The position numbers and the translations under genes were made by a program. From contig CAWHAP010000021.1 in assembly GCA_963827335.1 (NCBI GenBank), positions 62,001 to 126,000 on the forward strand: a stretch of DNA of 64,000 nt. The letters are read 5' to 3'. This DNA is from DASQMT01 sp963827335 (GTDB lineage: Bacteria; Actinomycetota; Thermoleophilia; Solirubrobacterales; Solirubrobacteraceae). Positions 51,668 to 64,000 of the stretch are shown here, one piece after another; position 1 is the first letter of the stretch; the number at the start of each line of letters is the position of its first letter. The notes under the pieces were generated by a model. The model worked only from the letters and a program-made list of their open reading frames with translations. It made no database searches and was not told the origin of the DNA.

Positions 51668-52563
51668 CGACGCCTCCCGGAGCGTTTCTTCTTCTTGCGG
51701 GGGGACGGCGGCGGCGGGGCGGCCGGGCGGCTCTTGGGCTTCGGCGCCTCCGAATTCCCCTCGCCCGATGACGAAGGAGCGGACGCGGCCGCCGGCGCGT
51801 GCGGACTACCGCCGCGGTGGAGCATGCGATCCATGATCGACATCGGCGCGTCTTCGGAGGGCGGTCGCATCGGCCCGAGCCGCTTGCGCACGATCGACTG
51901 CTGCACGATCGTCCAGAAGTTCGTCGTGATCCAGTAGACCAGCAGGCCGGCCGGGAAGTTGATCACGAAGATCACGAAGACGAACGGCAGCGCGAGGAAG
52001 ATGATCCGCTGCGTCTTGTCCGTCGCGGTCGACATCAGCACCGTCGACAGCAGCTGCGACCCGACGTAGAGCACGATCAACGTGACCAGGACGCCGCCGG
52101 TCGCCTTGTCGGTGATGTCCGGGATGAACAGGAACTGCGCCGCACCACCATCGCCGCACGGCTGCGGGCTCTCCGTGCCCCGCGGGTTGATCCCCGGGCA
52201 CACGCGCAGGCGCAGGTCCTCCTGGAGCATGTAGAACAGCGCGAGGAAGACCGGTAGCTGGGCCAGCAGCGGGAGACACGAGGCGAACGGGTTCACCTTG
52301 TTCTCCTTGTAGAACTTCATCATCTCCTGGTTGAGCCGCTCGCGGTCGCCCTTGTAGCGCTCCTGCAGCTTCTTGATCTCGGGCTGGAACTTCGCCATGT
52401 TCTGCATGGACTTGAACTGCTTGAGCGTCAGCGGCAGGAGCGCCGCGCGGACGAGCACGGTCAGCGCCACGATGGACGCGCCCCAGCCGAATCCCACGGT
52501 GTCGTGGAAGAAGACGAGGATCGCCTCGAAGAAGTTGATGAGGGGGGCGAAGACGTCAGACAC
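51664..52563 (-). CDS. yidC: Membrane protein insertase YidC
   Basis: This 299-aa insertase places newly made proteins into the membrane. It has about five membrane segments: ILVFFHDTVGFGWGASIVALTVLVRAALLPL with the catalytic-groove Arg, then LLAQLPVFLALFYML, and the FVFVIFVINFPAGLLVYWITTN block. A hydrophilic insert (CPGINPRGTESPQPCGDG) holds two Cys. The 75-residue tail ends in a strongly basic run (RKKKKRSGRRR) suited to ribosome binding. The order yidC-yidD-rnpA-rpmH is classic. Confidence 0.95.
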   Translation of the reverse strand: MSDVFAPLINFFEAILVFFHDTVGFGWGASIVALTVLVRAALLPLTLKQFKSMQNMAKFQPEIKKLQERYKGDRERLNQEMMKFYKENKVNPFASCLPLLAQLPVFLALFYMLQEDLRLRVCPGINPRGTESPQPCGDGGAAQFLFIPDITDKATGGVLVTLIVLYVGSQLLSTVLMSTATDKTQRIIFLALPFVFVIFVINFPAGLLVYWITTNFWTIVQQSIVRKRLGPMRPPSEDAPMSIMDRMLHRGGSPHAPAAASAPSSSGEGNSEAPKPKSRPAAPPPPSPRKKKKRSGRRR

Positions 52564-52566
52564 GGT

Positions 52567-52977
52567 TCAGGAGCGGGTGGAGTCGGTCGGGCGCGGGGCG
52601 GTGCGCGGGAAGAGCGTCTGCGCGGACACCGGGTCGTACCCCCCGTGGCTGAACGGATTGCATCGGAGGAGGCGCCACGCCGCGAGCACGGCGCCGCGCA
52701 GTATGCCGTAGGAGTGGATGGCCTGCACCGCGTAGGCCGAGCAGGTCGGGTGGTACTTGCAGCGACGCGGGAACGCGGGCGAGATCACGCGCTGGTACGC
52801 GCGGATCGGCGCGGTCGCCATGCGCCGCAGGAGCCCGCTGCCGGTGGCGCGGCCGGCCGTGCGATCGGCCGGCGTCGCTGGGCCGCTCAGGCGACGGGCA
52901 GCCGTGTGGCGCGGCGCCGCGGGCCCGCTCGGGCGACGGGCAGCCGTGTCGCCGGGCGGCGTTGCCATCCCGCTCAC
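52567..52977 (-). CDS. yidD: Membrane insertion efficiency factor YidD, N-terminally extended
   Basis: The product is 136 aa. The YidD core (RAYQRVISPAFPRRCKYHPTCSAYAVQAI, with its Cys motif, and LLRCNPFSHGGYDPV) occupies the last 84 residues. The 52-residue extension is Ala/Arg/Pro-rich and contains a 14-residue direct repeat (TAARRPSGPAAP, TAARRLSGPATP). The GTG at 52977 overlaps the rnpA stop and has gggagg 7 nt upstream; the core ATG at 52821 has none. That favours the long form. Confidence 0.88.
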   Translation of the reverse strand: MSGMATPPGDTAARRPSGPAAPRHTAARRLSGPATPADRTAGRATGSGLLRRMATAPIRAYQRVISPAFPRRCKYHPTCSAYAVQAIHSYGILRGAVLAAWRLLRCNPFSHGGYDPVSAQTLFPRTAPRPTDSTRS

Positions 52978-53381
52978 CGTGCCGCCTCCCGGCCGGTGCC
53001 CAGCGCGTCGACGAGCTCGGCCAAGGCGGACCGCACGCCGGGCATGCCCTCCCGCTCGGCGAGGTCCCGCGCGTCCGGCCGCGCGACGACGACGTAGTCC
53101 GCGCCCTCGGGGAGGCGCGCCGCCTCCGCCCAGAACGCCTCGCGCAGGACGCGCTTCACGCGCGTGCGATCGACCGCGCCGCCGACCCGCCGCGACACGG
53201 ACAGGCCGAGCCGCGGGCCCTCGGCGTCATCGCGCTCGGCATCCTCCTCGCGGGGGAAGGCGTACAGCACGAGGAACCGGTTGGCCTTCGACCGGCCCTG
53301 GCGGTAGACACGCTCGAACTCGGCGCTGCGTGACAGCCGGCGCCGCTTCGGGGCCCGCCCGCCGCTCGGGCGTCCGGTCAC
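52974..53381 (-). CDS. rnpA: Ribonuclease P protein component
   Basis: This 135-aa protein subunit of RNase P matures tRNA 5' ends. Typical features are LSRSAEFERVYRQGRS near the N-terminus, RLGLSVSRRVGGAVDRTRVKRVLREAFW carrying the RNR-type motif as DRTRVKR, and ADYVVVARP. A GTG start shares one base with the rpmH stop. Confidence 0.95.
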   Translation of the reverse strand: MTGRPSGGRAPKRRRLSRSAEFERVYRQGRSKANRFLVLYAFPREEDAERDDAEGPRLGLSVSRRVGGAVDRTRVKRVLREAFWAEAARLPEGADYVVVARPDARDLAEREGMPGVRSALAELVDALGTGREAAR

Positions 53382-53515
53382 TAGACGGTGAGCCGCTTAC
53401 GGCCCTTGTCGCGGCGCCGCTTGAGCACGATGCGGCCGGCACGGGTGCTCATCCGGGCGCGGAAGCCGTGGGTGCGGGCGCGCTTGCGCTTCTTGGGCTG
53501 GTAGGTGCGCTTCAT
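53381..53515 (-). CDS. rpmH: 50S ribosomal protein L34
   Basis: This 44-aa very basic protein (MKRTYQPKKRKRARTHGFR at the start, GRKRLTV at the end) matches L34 over its whole length. The ATG at 53515 is certain from the family; longer frames upstream are chance. It marks the left side of the replication origin region. Confidence 0.97.
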   Translation of the reverse strand: MKRTYQPKKRKRARTHGFRARMSTRAGRIVLKRRRDKGRKRLTV

Positions 53516-53869
53516 AAGCCGTAAGGGTCCGGCGCGCCGGGTGCGCGCAGCGGGCGACAGAATAGCCGACCACCCGCGCGGGCCGGAGTCGCGCCCCGGC
53601 GGCGAGGCTCCCGGCGAGCTGCCCGATCGCACGTGCCGGGGGCTCCGTCCACAGGTTCGTGCACATCCCGCGCGCCGCCGTGCACAGGCCGCAAACCCGC
53701 GCCGGGAGCCGCCTCACCACCTTTTCCGCGCGATTTGCGACGCGGTTCCGCGGGCCTCCGGACGCGGCCGTCAGCCCATGCTATGTTCGCCGTTCCGGGC
53801 CCATTGCGGGCCCCCCGATCCACCAGTCTCCGCCCGCCCCGCCCAGCGAGGAGGGTCTTCCGCGCGCCC
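53516..53869. other. rpmH-dnaA intergenic region, candidate origin/regulatory region
   Basis: The gap is 354 bp between divergent rpmH and dnaA. It holds three short strings sharing a CACA core like the DnaA box end: ccgtccaca (53645-53653), ttcgtgcaca (53656-53665) and ccgtgcaca (53678-53686). A TATGTT box near 53782 may drive dnaA. No strict TTGTCCACA box and no clear AT-rich unwinding element are seen, so assignment as oriC rests on position. Confidence 0.45.
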
Positions 53870-55201
<1,332 letters not shown>

Positions 55202-55366
55202 CGCCGCCGCGGCTGACAGACTCCACCGCTCGTGTGCACACGCGCCGCACAGCTCTCAGGCCGCACCGTGCGGCTTCTCCGGCCGTTGCGCACATCATCC
55301 ACACCCTTATGACGGTGACCTCTTCTATGAGTAGTCACCGGAATCGACTGTGAAGCAGGCAACGAG
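55202..55366. other. dnaA-dnaN intergenic region, candidate oriC part
   Basis: The gap is 165 bp. DnaA-box-like strings are cgtgtgcaca (55231-55240), ttgcgcaca (55286-55294) and tcatccaca (55295-55303, one mismatch to TTATCCACA). An inverted repeat CGGTGAC-N14-GTCACCG spans 55313-55340 and could be an operator or part of the origin. The gap is less GC-rich than its flanks near the dnaN end. Confidence 0.45.
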
Positions 55367-56476
55367 ATGAAACTTTCCACGCAGCGCGACACGTTGTTCG
55401 CGCAACTGCAGACCGTCACCCGCGCCGCCTCGACCCGCAGCGCCGTCCAGGCGCTCTCGGGCGTGCAGATCCTCGCATCCACCGACGGCGTCGAGCTCCG
55501 GGCGACCGACATGGAGATCGGCCTCCGCGTCCCGCTCACCGGCGAGGTCGTCCGCGAGGGCTCGGTCGTCCTGCCCGCACGGCTCCTCGTCGACGTCATC
55601 CGCTCGCTGCCCGGCGACTCCGTCACGCTGGAGCTCCGCACCGCCGAGCAGGACGTCGAGATCGTCGCCGGCGCGGCCACGTTCCACATCCGCACCCTGC
55701 GGCTCGAGGACTTCCCGCCGTTCCCCGAGCCGGACGACTCCGGGCGCGTGCAGGTCCCGGCGGCCGCCTTCGTGGCCACGGTGGCCAAGGTCCAGCGCTC
55801 CGCCTCCCGCGACGAGACCCGTCCGGTCCTGACCGGCATCCTCGTCTCGGCGAACGGGGACGAGCTGCGGATGGTCGCGACCGACTCCTACCGCCTCTCG
55901 GTCAAGGAGACCAAGCTCGAGGAGCCGCTCGCCGGCTCGTTCGAGGCCAACGTGCCGGCGCGGGCCCTGCAGGAGCTGAGCCGCATCGTCGGCCAGGCGG
56001 CCGAGGACGTGCTGAACGTCGCGGTGCGCACGAACCAGGTCGTGTTCGAGGCCGGGGGCATCGTGCTGTCGTCGCGGCTCATCGACGGGCAGTTCCCCAA
56101 CCACCGCCAGCTGATCCCCGACGCCTTCGAACACGAGCTGCAGCTCGCCGGCCCGGAGATCACCGACGTCGTGCGGCGCATCTCGCTGCTCGCGCAGAAG
56201 AACGCCCCGCTGCGGCTGGCCTTCAGCGAGGGGGAGCTGACGGTCTCGGCGCGCACGCCGGACGTGGGCGAGGCGCGCGAGACGCTGCCGGTCCCGTTCC
56301 GCGGCGAGCCGCTCGAGATCGGCTTCAACCCCGAGTTCCTGCGCGACGGCCTGGAGGCGGTGGACTCCGGCGACGTGATGCTCAGGCTCATCTCGCCGCT
56401 GCGGCCGGGGCTCGTCGAGGCGGCGGACGGCAGCGGCTTCGTCTACCTCCTCATGCCGATCCGCCTCAACGTGTAG
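55367..56476 (+). CDS. dnaN: DNA polymerase III beta clamp
   Basis: This 369-aa sliding clamp has three repeated domains; it starts MKLSTQRDTLFAQLQTV and ends YLLMPIRLNV, the normal C-terminus. Motifs GVQILASTDGVELRATDME, ETRPVLTGILV and VATDSYRLSVKE are typical. It tethers polymerase to DNA. recF follows after 7 nt. Confidence 0.97.
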   Translation: MKLSTQRDTLFAQLQTVTRAASTRSAVQALSGVQILASTDGVELRATDMEIGLRVPLTGEVVREGSVVLPARLLVDVIRSLPGDSVTLELRTAEQDVEIVAGAATFHIRTLRLEDFPPFPEPDDSGRVQVPAAAFVATVAKVQRSASRDETRPVLTGILVSANGDELRMVATDSYRLSVKETKLEEPLAGSFEANVPARALQELSRIVGQAAEDVLNVAVRTNQVVFEAGGIVLSSRLIDGQFPNHRQLIPDAFEHELQLAGPEITDVVRRISLLAQKNAPLRLAFSEGELTVSARTPDVGEARETLPVPFRGEPLEIGFNPEFLRDGLEAVDSGDVMLRLISPLRPGLVEAADGSGFVYLLMPIRLNV

Positions 56477-56483
56477 CGGTCGC

Positions 56484-57581
56484 GTGCTCGCCACGCGGCT
56501 CACCGTCCGCGACTTCCGCACCTACGCCGCGGCGGACGTGCAGCTCGGTCCCGGCCTGACGGTGGTCACCGGGCGCAACGGCGCGGGCAAGACGAACCTG
56601 CTCGAGGCGGTGTACTTCGCCTGCACGGGCCGCTCGTGCCGGACCGCGAACGAGCGCGAGTGCGTGCGCTTCGGCGCCACGCTGACGCGCCTGGAGCTCC
56701 GCTGCGAGGACGCCGGGCAGCAGCACGAGCTGAGCGTCGGGTTCCAGCCTGGCGAGCCGAAGCGCCTCCGCGTGGACGGGGCGGCGGTCGAGCGGCTCAC
56801 GGACGTCGCGAGCCGGCCGCTCGTCTCCGTCTTCCTGCCGGACCGGCTCGAGCTCGTGACCGGGGCCCCGGCGCTCCGGCGCGCGCACCTCGACCAGGTC
56901 GTCGCCGCGCTGCGTCCAGCCCGCGCCGCCACGCGCCGCGCGTACTCGGCGGCCCTGGCCCAGCGCAACGCGCTCGTGGCCGCGATCCGCGCCGGCCGCG
57001 CCGGCCGGGGGTCGCTGCCCGCCTGGGACGCCGAGTTGGCCCGCCACGGGATCGCGCTCATGCAGGACCGCGCCGCCGCCGTCGAGGAGCTGCGCCCGCG
57101 CTTCGCGGAGCACGCGGAGGGGCTCGGGCTGACGGGGGACCCGGACGTCGCCTACCGCCCGCGGTCGAAGGCGGACACGGCCGAGCTGCTCGCCGCCGAG
57201 CTGGCCGAGCGCCTGGAGTCCGACCTCGAGCGGGGGTTCACGGGCCACGGACCGCACCGCGACGACCTCGTCCTGCGCCGCGACGGCCGCGAGCTGCGCG
57301 CCTACGGGTCCCGCGGGCAGCAGCGGCTCGGCCTCCTCGCCCTGCTGCTCGCCGAGCGCGAGGCGCTGACCGACGCGCGCGGGACCCCGCCGCTGATGCT
57401 GCTCGACGACGTGATGAGCGAGCTCGACGCGGGCCGCCGCGCCCGGCTCGTCGGCGTGCTGCGGGGCGGCGGGCAGAGCCTGATCACCACGACGGATCTC
57501 GCCCACGTGCCGGGCGGCGAGGAGGCCGGCGTGGCGCGCCTGGCCATCGCCGAGGGCGCCGTCCTCCAGGAGGCCGCGTGA
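56484..57581 (+). CDS. recF: DNA replication/repair protein RecF
   Basis: The product is 365 aa. It has an SMC-like ATPase head with Walker A GRNGAGKTNLLEAVYF (about residue 31), signature YGSRGQQRLGLLALLLAE and Walker B LMLLDDVMSELD. It loads RecA at gaps. The GTG start follows dnaN closely, and the stop overlaps the dciA GTG. Confidence 0.95.
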   Translation: MLATRLTVRDFRTYAAADVQLGPGLTVVTGRNGAGKTNLLEAVYFACTGRSCRTANERECVRFGATLTRLELRCEDAGQQHELSVGFQPGEPKRLRVDGAAVERLTDVASRPLVSVFLPDRLELVTGAPALRRAHLDQVVAALRPARAATRRAYSAALAQRNALVAAIRAGRAGRGSLPAWDAELARHGIALMQDRAAAVEELRPRFAEHAEGLGLTGDPDVAYRPRSKADTAELLAAELAERLESDLERGFTGHGPHRDDLVLRRDGRELRAYGSRGQQRLGLLALLLAEREALTDARGTPPLMLLDDVMSELDAGRRARLVGVLRGGGQSLITTTDLAHVPGGEEAGVARLAIAEGAVLQEAA

Positions 57582-57883
57582 GGCGCCGAGGGCCCCGCCC
57601 GGTGGCGACGGCGCTGGACCGCCTGACCGGCGACCTGGCCCCCGCGACCCTGCTCGCGGAGGTCCAGCGGGCCTGGGCCGAGGCGGCGGGCGAGGCGTTC
57701 GCGGCGCAGTCCGAGCCGGTCTCCGAACGCGACGGCACGGTCACCGTCGCGTGCGCCTCGGCGGTGTGGGCGCAGGAGCTCGACCTCCTCTCCGAGCGGG
57801 TCGTCGAACGCCTCAACGAGCGCCTCGGGCGACCCGCGATCCGGGGGCTGCGCCCGCAGGCGCGTCCGGCGCCCCACCGCTGA
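57578..57883 (+). CDS. dciA: DciA-type (DUF721) helicase operator
   Basis: The product is 101 aa. The DUF721/DciA core reads LLAEVQRAWAEAAGEAFAAQSEPVSERDGTVTV and SAVWAQELDLLSERVVERLNERLG. DciA helps place DnaB on DNA in bacteria without DnaC/DnaI. Its GTG overlaps the recF stop (GTGA), the classic position before gyrB. Notably, a DnaC-like gene also sits next to dnaB here. Confidence 0.92.
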   Translation: MRRRGPRPVATALDRLTGDLAPATLLAEVQRAWAEAAGEAFAAQSEPVSERDGTVTVACASAVWAQELDLLSERVVERLNERLGRPAIRGLRPQARPAPHR

Positions 57884-57951
57884 CGCTCTTTTGTTGCGAT
57901 TTGCAGCACTTTATTCGCACTTGACCCTGCGGTTCCGAGGGGTCGTTGTGC

Positions 57952-57957
57952 TAGTCT
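57952..57957 (+). promoter_or_regulatory. Candidate -10 box of gyrB
   Basis: TAGTCT lies 84 nt before the gyrB TTG, at the end of an unusually AT-rich stretch (57888-57960) that also holds TTGACC at 57921. The 25-nt spacing between the two is too long for a standard pair, so only the -10 is proposed. gyrase promoters are often supercoiling-sensitive. Confidence 0.35.
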
Positions 57958-58041
57958 TATGGGCACTGTTCCGCCACGCCCCGGCTGCGGAGGAGCCTCC
58001 TTCCCGCCGGGGCGTCGCGTGTGTGTGACTCGGAGGACCCT

Positions 58042-60459
<2,418 letters not shown>

Positions 60460-60477
60460 TCCCGGAGGTGACGACGA

Positions 60478-63103
60478 ATGGCCACCTCTGATCTGATCGG
60501 CGGCGGGAACATCGAGCCCCGCGGGCTCGAGGAGGAGATGCGCTCCTCCTACCTGGACTACGCGATGTCCGTGATCGTCGGGCGCGCGCTGCCCGACGTC
60601 CGCGACGGCCTGAAGCCCGTCCACCGCCGCGTCCTCTTCGCCATGAACGAGGCCGGCCTGCAGCCCAACCGGCCGTACTCGAAGTGCGCCCGCGTCGTCG
60701 GCGACGTGATGGGCAACTACCACCCGCACGGCGACTCGTCGATCTACGACACGCTCGTGCGGCTGGCGCAGGACTTCTCGATGCGCAACCCGCTCGTCGA
60801 CGGCCAGGGCAACTTCGGCTCCGTCGACGACGACCCCGCGGCCGCGATGCGGTACACCGAGGCGCGGCTGCCCCGCTCGCGCGGGAGATGCTGCGCGACC
60901 TCGACGCGGACACCGTCGACTTCGTCGCCCAACTACGACGGCCGCAAGCAGGAGCCGATCGTCCTGCCGTCGCGCTTCCCGAACCTGCTGGTCAACGGCT
61001 CCTCCGGCATCGCCGTCGGCATGGCCACGAACATCCCGCCGCACAACCTGCGCGAGTCGATCGCCGCCATCATCGCCTACATCGAGGACCCGGAGATCGA
61101 CACCGCCGGCCTGATGCAGCACATCAAGGGCCCCGACTTCCCGACCGGCGGCGTGATCCTCGGCGTGACCGGGATCCGCGAGGCCTACGAGACCGGCCGC
61201 GGCCGCGTCGCGTGCGTGCGCGCGCGCACTCCGAGGACATCGGCCAGGGCAAGGAGGCGATCATCGTCACCGAGCTGCCCTTCATGGTGAAGAAGGGCGG
61301 CGACGGCGGCCTGATCCGCAAGATCGCCGATCTCGTCCACGAGAAGAAGATCACCGAGATCTCCGACCTGCGCGACGAGTCCGACCGCAAGGGCATGCGG
61401 ATCGTGATCGAGCTCAAGCGCGGCGTGATCCCCAAGGTCGTGCTCAACAAGCTCTACAAGCACACCGCGATGCAGACGACGTTCGGCGTCAACGCCGTCG
61501 CGCTGGTCGACAACGTGCCGCGGACGCTGCCGCTGCGCTCGATCATCCACAACTACGTCCAGCACCAGCGCGAGGTCATCGTCCGCCGCTCGAAGCACGA
61601 GCTGCGGACGCTCGAGGCGCAGGTCCACCGCCTCGAGGGCCTGCTCATCGCGCTCGACAACCTCGACGCGGTGATCGAGCTGATCCGCGGCTCGCGCGAC
61701 CGCGACGTCGCGCGCGCGGGCCTGATGGAGCAGTTCGGGCTGAGCTACATCCAGGCCCAGGCGATCCTCGAGCTGCGCCTGCAGCAGCTGACCGCGCTCG
61801 AGGCCGACGCGATCAAGCGCGAGCACGCCGACAAGGTCGAGCGGATCCGCGAGCTGCGCGTGCTGCTCGGCGACGAGGGCAAGGTGCTCGGGCTGATCAA
61901 GGAGGAGCTGAACGAGATCGCCGACCGCTACGGCGACGACCGCCGCACGCAGATCACCTTCGCCGAGGACGACCTCGACATCGAGGACCTGATCCAGGAC
62001 CAGCAGATGGTGATCACGATCACCAAGTCGGGCTACATCAAGTCGATGCCCCTGGCCACCTACCGCCAGCAGCGCCGCGGCGGCGTCGGCGTGACCGGCA
62101 TGGGGATGAAGGACGAGGACTACATCGAGCACCTCTTCGTCACCTCGACGCACGACTACCTGCTCTTCTTCACGAACCGCGGCAAGGTCTACCGCTCGAA
62201 GGTCTACGACCTGCCCGACGCGCCGTCGCGCCAGTCCAAGGGCCGGCACCTCGGCAACGTGCTGCCGCTGCGCGAGGGCGAGCGGGTGCAGTCCGTGCTC
62301 GCCACCCGCGACTACGGCGAGTCCAAGTTCCTGATGTTCGCCACGCGCTGCGGCACGGTCAAGAAGACCGAGCTGCAGGCCTACAACACGCCGATCAAGG
62401 CCGACGGCATCATCGCGATCAACATCCGCGACGAGCGACGAGCTCGTCGCCGTCCGCCGGGTCGACGAGGGCGACGAGGTCCTGATGGTCTCCAAGGCCG
62501 GCCTGACCGTCCGCTTCTCCGAGGACGACGCGCGCTCGATGGGCCGCGACACCTCCGGCGTGCGCGGCATGGACGTGGCAAGGGCAACGAGGTCATCGCG
62601 ATGGACATCGCGCGCGACGACCAGTACCTGCTCGTGGTCACCGAGAACGGCTTCGGCAAGCGCTCGCTCGTCGCGGACTACCGCAAGACGAGCCGCGGCG
62701 CCAAGGGCGTCAAGACGATCTCGCTGACCGACGCGAAGGGCGGGCTCGCCGCGGCGCTCGTCGTGCGCGACCACCACCAGCTGCTCTTCATCTCCCAGAA
62801 CGGGATGGTGCAGCGGATCGCCGTGCGCGAGCTGCGCCCGCTCGGCCGCAACGCCCAGGGCTTCCGGCTGATGAACGTGCGCGAGGACGACCTCGTCTCC
62901 GCCGTGGCGCTCGTCATGGAGTCCGAGACGCCCGAGGTCGTGCCCGAGGACGCCGCCGAGCTGCCGCTCGGCGAGGTCGAGCTGGCGAGGGCCGACGGCG
63001 ACGGCCCGACGGCGTGATCGCCGCCGACCCGGACGCCGAGGAGCTGCTCGACGTGCCCGAGGTCGCCTCGGACGACATGCCCGACTCCGACATCGAGGAG
63101 TAG
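60478..63103 (+). CDS. gyrA: DNA gyrase subunit A, with several single-base frameshifts
   Basis: The breakage-reunion subunit has the quinolone region HPHGDSSIYDTLVRLAQ, active Tyr in MRYTEARL, PNYDGRKQEPIVLP, and C-terminal GyrA-box-type QRRGGVGVTGMG followed by beta-pinwheel repeats. The expected protein is recovered only by switching frame at about 60870 (base lost), 60928 (gained), 61208 (lost), 62436 (gained) and 62577 (lost). A probable loss near 63003 then opens an acidic tail (ending DSDIEE) to 63103; without it the frame stops at 63017. The ATG has gaggtgac upstream and lies 18 nt after gyrB. Confidence 0.92.
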
Positions 63104-63112
63104 CCCGTTAAC

Positions 63113-63146
63113 CCCGAGGGCCCCGGTCGACACCGGGGCCCTCGGG
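63113..63146 (+). terminator. gyrA terminator hairpin
   Basis: A perfect 15-bp stem (cccgagggccccggt / accggggccctcggg) with loop cgac begins 9 nt after the TAG at 63103. It is the strongest hairpin noticed in the window and supports the longer gyrA end. Confidence 0.75.
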
Positions 63147-63488
63147 AACTCCTTGCTGGACTACTTGGCCGTCGCCAGCTGGTCTAGCGGCCGGGGGGAC
63201 GAGCTCCGGCACTGACGGCGGCGGTGCCACGGTGTGGATTCCGCTGACCAGCGGGTCCAGCACCAGGCTGGTACTAGCGGCCGGGTACCTCCAGGGTCCC
63301 GTAAAAACTGTCACTCAACTTCGGACCACCCCCTTTCTCTGGTCTCCGCAGAGTAGCGAAACGAGGGGACGGGCAGAAGGGGGGGCGCACGCCGAAGTCA
63401 GGCGCCGGCGAGAGCTGCACTGTCCGTGACCCGCGGCGCACTTCGCACCGGTCCGTGAAGGGGAAACCTGCGGAGCGCTCGACCCGAG
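63147..63488. other. Gene-free gap between gyrA and the HNH gene
   Basis: The gap is about 340 bp between convergent genes. It holds an imperfect direct repeat (ccagctggtctagcggccgg at 63175 and ccaggctggtactagcggcc at 63263), a locally AT-richer patch (63300-63365) and polypurine tracts (agaaggggggg). No convincing ORF or tRNA was found. Confidence 0.5.
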
Positions 63489-63986
63489 CTAGGCGGCTTC
63501 CGGCAGCAGGTATTGCTTCCAGGTCGCCGGGATCGTCGGCGACGCGAGCTGGATGAAGACGTTCGGGCTGGGCATGCGCGGCTTGACCCGCGGATGCATC
63601 CCGATCTGGTGCGGCAGCCGGTCGCCCTTGCGCCGGTTGCACGGCGCGCACGAGGCGACGATGTTCTCCCAGTCCGACCCGCCGCCCTTCGAGCGCGGGA
63701 TCACGTGGTCGACCGTCAGGCTCGTCCGCGCGCCGCAGTACATGCACTGCCAGCCGTCGCGGGCGAACACCGCCCGGCGGGTGATCTTGCGCTTGTGCGT
63801 GTCGCGCGGGATCCGCACGTAGGTGATGAGCCGGATCACGACCGGCTTGGTCATCGACCCGCGCGCCCAGTGCAGGTCGTGCGGGCCGATCTCGATGACC
63901 TCGGCCTTCTCCTTGAGCAGGAGCACCGTCGCGCGGCGCACCGTGCAGACGTTGATGGGCTCGTACGTCGCGTTGAGCACCAGCAC
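63489..63986 (-). CDS. HNH endonuclease-family protein
   Basis: This 165-aa protein begins MLVLNATYEPINVCTVRRA, a conserved pattern of a widespread actinobacterial HNH family. The HNH/zinc module reads CMYCGARTSLTVDHVIPRSKGGGSDWENIVASCAPCNRRKGDR, with two CxxC pairs and the catalytic DH and N. It is likely a metal-dependent nuclease acting on DNA; its cellular role is not known. A GTG start lies 14 bp from the window edge. No phage or restriction gene adjoins it. Confidence 0.88.
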   Translation of the reverse strand: MLVLNATYEPINVCTVRRATVLLLKEKAEVIEIGPHDLHWARGSMTKPVVIRLITYVRIPRDTHKRKITRRAVFARDGWQCMYCGARTSLTVDHVIPRSKGGGSDWENIVASCAPCNRRKGDRLPHQIGMHPRVKPRMPSPNVFIQLASPTIPATWKQYLLPEAA

Positions 63987-64000
63987 ACGACCACCTGACC

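Noticed and set aside
53516..53632. N-terminal extension of L34
   Set aside because: L34 is 44-47 aa in bacteria and begins MKRTYQP; the upstream frame is just open by chance.
63015..63103. Separate 29-aa gene starting at GTG 63015
   Set aside because: Its acidic sequence is better explained as the normal acidic GyrA tail after one missing base, and the terminator follows 63103.
63176..63290. tRNA-like ggtctagcggcc strings
   Set aside because: They resemble a tRNA-Glu D-arm, but no T-arm (ttcgaat) or acceptor pairing is present.
63108..63314. 68-aa minus-strand ORF after gyrA
   Set aside because: It runs through the 15-bp terminator stem, has no Shine-Dalgarno and its composition is Pro/Gly-rich chance-like.

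Overview
The window is a high-GC, gene-dense bacterial chromosome segment with many GTG/TTG starts, 1-4 nt gene overlaps and Streptomyces-type parS sites. Together with a Firmicute-like split cytochrome bc complex, menaquinone genes and class E sortase, this points to a deep-branching actinobacterium, most plausibly Thermoleophilia/Solirubrobacterales. That assignment is inferred from gene content only.

Layout. 1-9.4 kb: the 3' end of thiL; a sortase/M28-like membrane protein/small protein operon on the minus strand; a two-component system coupled to an HtrA protease; and a trehalose pair (TreT-like plus OtsA-like). 9.4-10.2 kb: a 233-bp nested inverted-repeat element and a Pro/Ala-rich membrane-anchored protein. 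10.3-15.9 kb: the rpsF-ssb-rpsR-rplI operon, dnaB, a DnaC/DnaI-like ATPase and purA. 15.9-26.2 kb: RDD protein, hexapeptide acyltransferase and WecB-like epimerase, a SMARCAL1-like SNF2 helicase, cupin, degenerate UbiB kinase, VCBS and kelch-like secreted proteins, a methyltransferase and tRNA-Lys. 26.3-36.8 kb: TatC/TatA, a zinc-ribbon protein, then a long minus-strand run hemB-ahbAB-hemL-hypothetical-qcrA-qcrB-qcrC-menG-polyprenyl synthase. This run links heme supply, the Tat-exported Rieske protein, the bc complex and menaquinone synthesis. 36.8-48.2 kb: ABC exporter, AI-2E-type permease, YmdB-type phosphodiesterase, GT87-like membrane protein, a phosphodiesterase, a LysN-like aminotransferase, Ddl and a bifunctional nuclease. 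48.4-64 kb: tRNA-Ile and the chromosomal origin neighbourhood: parB, parA, rsmG, jag, yidC, yidD, rnpA and rpmH on the minus strand, and dnaA, dnaN, recF, dciA, gyrB and gyrA on the plus strand, ending with an HNH endonuclease.

The origin region has two groups of parS-derived repeats. Six sites lie at 42.8-43.2 kb, and a 63-bp tandem repeat at 51.0-51.2 kb holds two decayed copies and one intact copy. gyrB and gyrA carry seven clear single-base indels and one probable one within 5 kb, while all other genes read cleanly. This looks like local sequence error or decay and should be resolved before those two genes are used. Other points of interest are a probable CTG start for hemL, coexistence of DciA with a DnaC-like loader, an expanded TatC loop, and a recurrent TAnnnT box placed so close to start codons that many mRNAs are probably leaderless.
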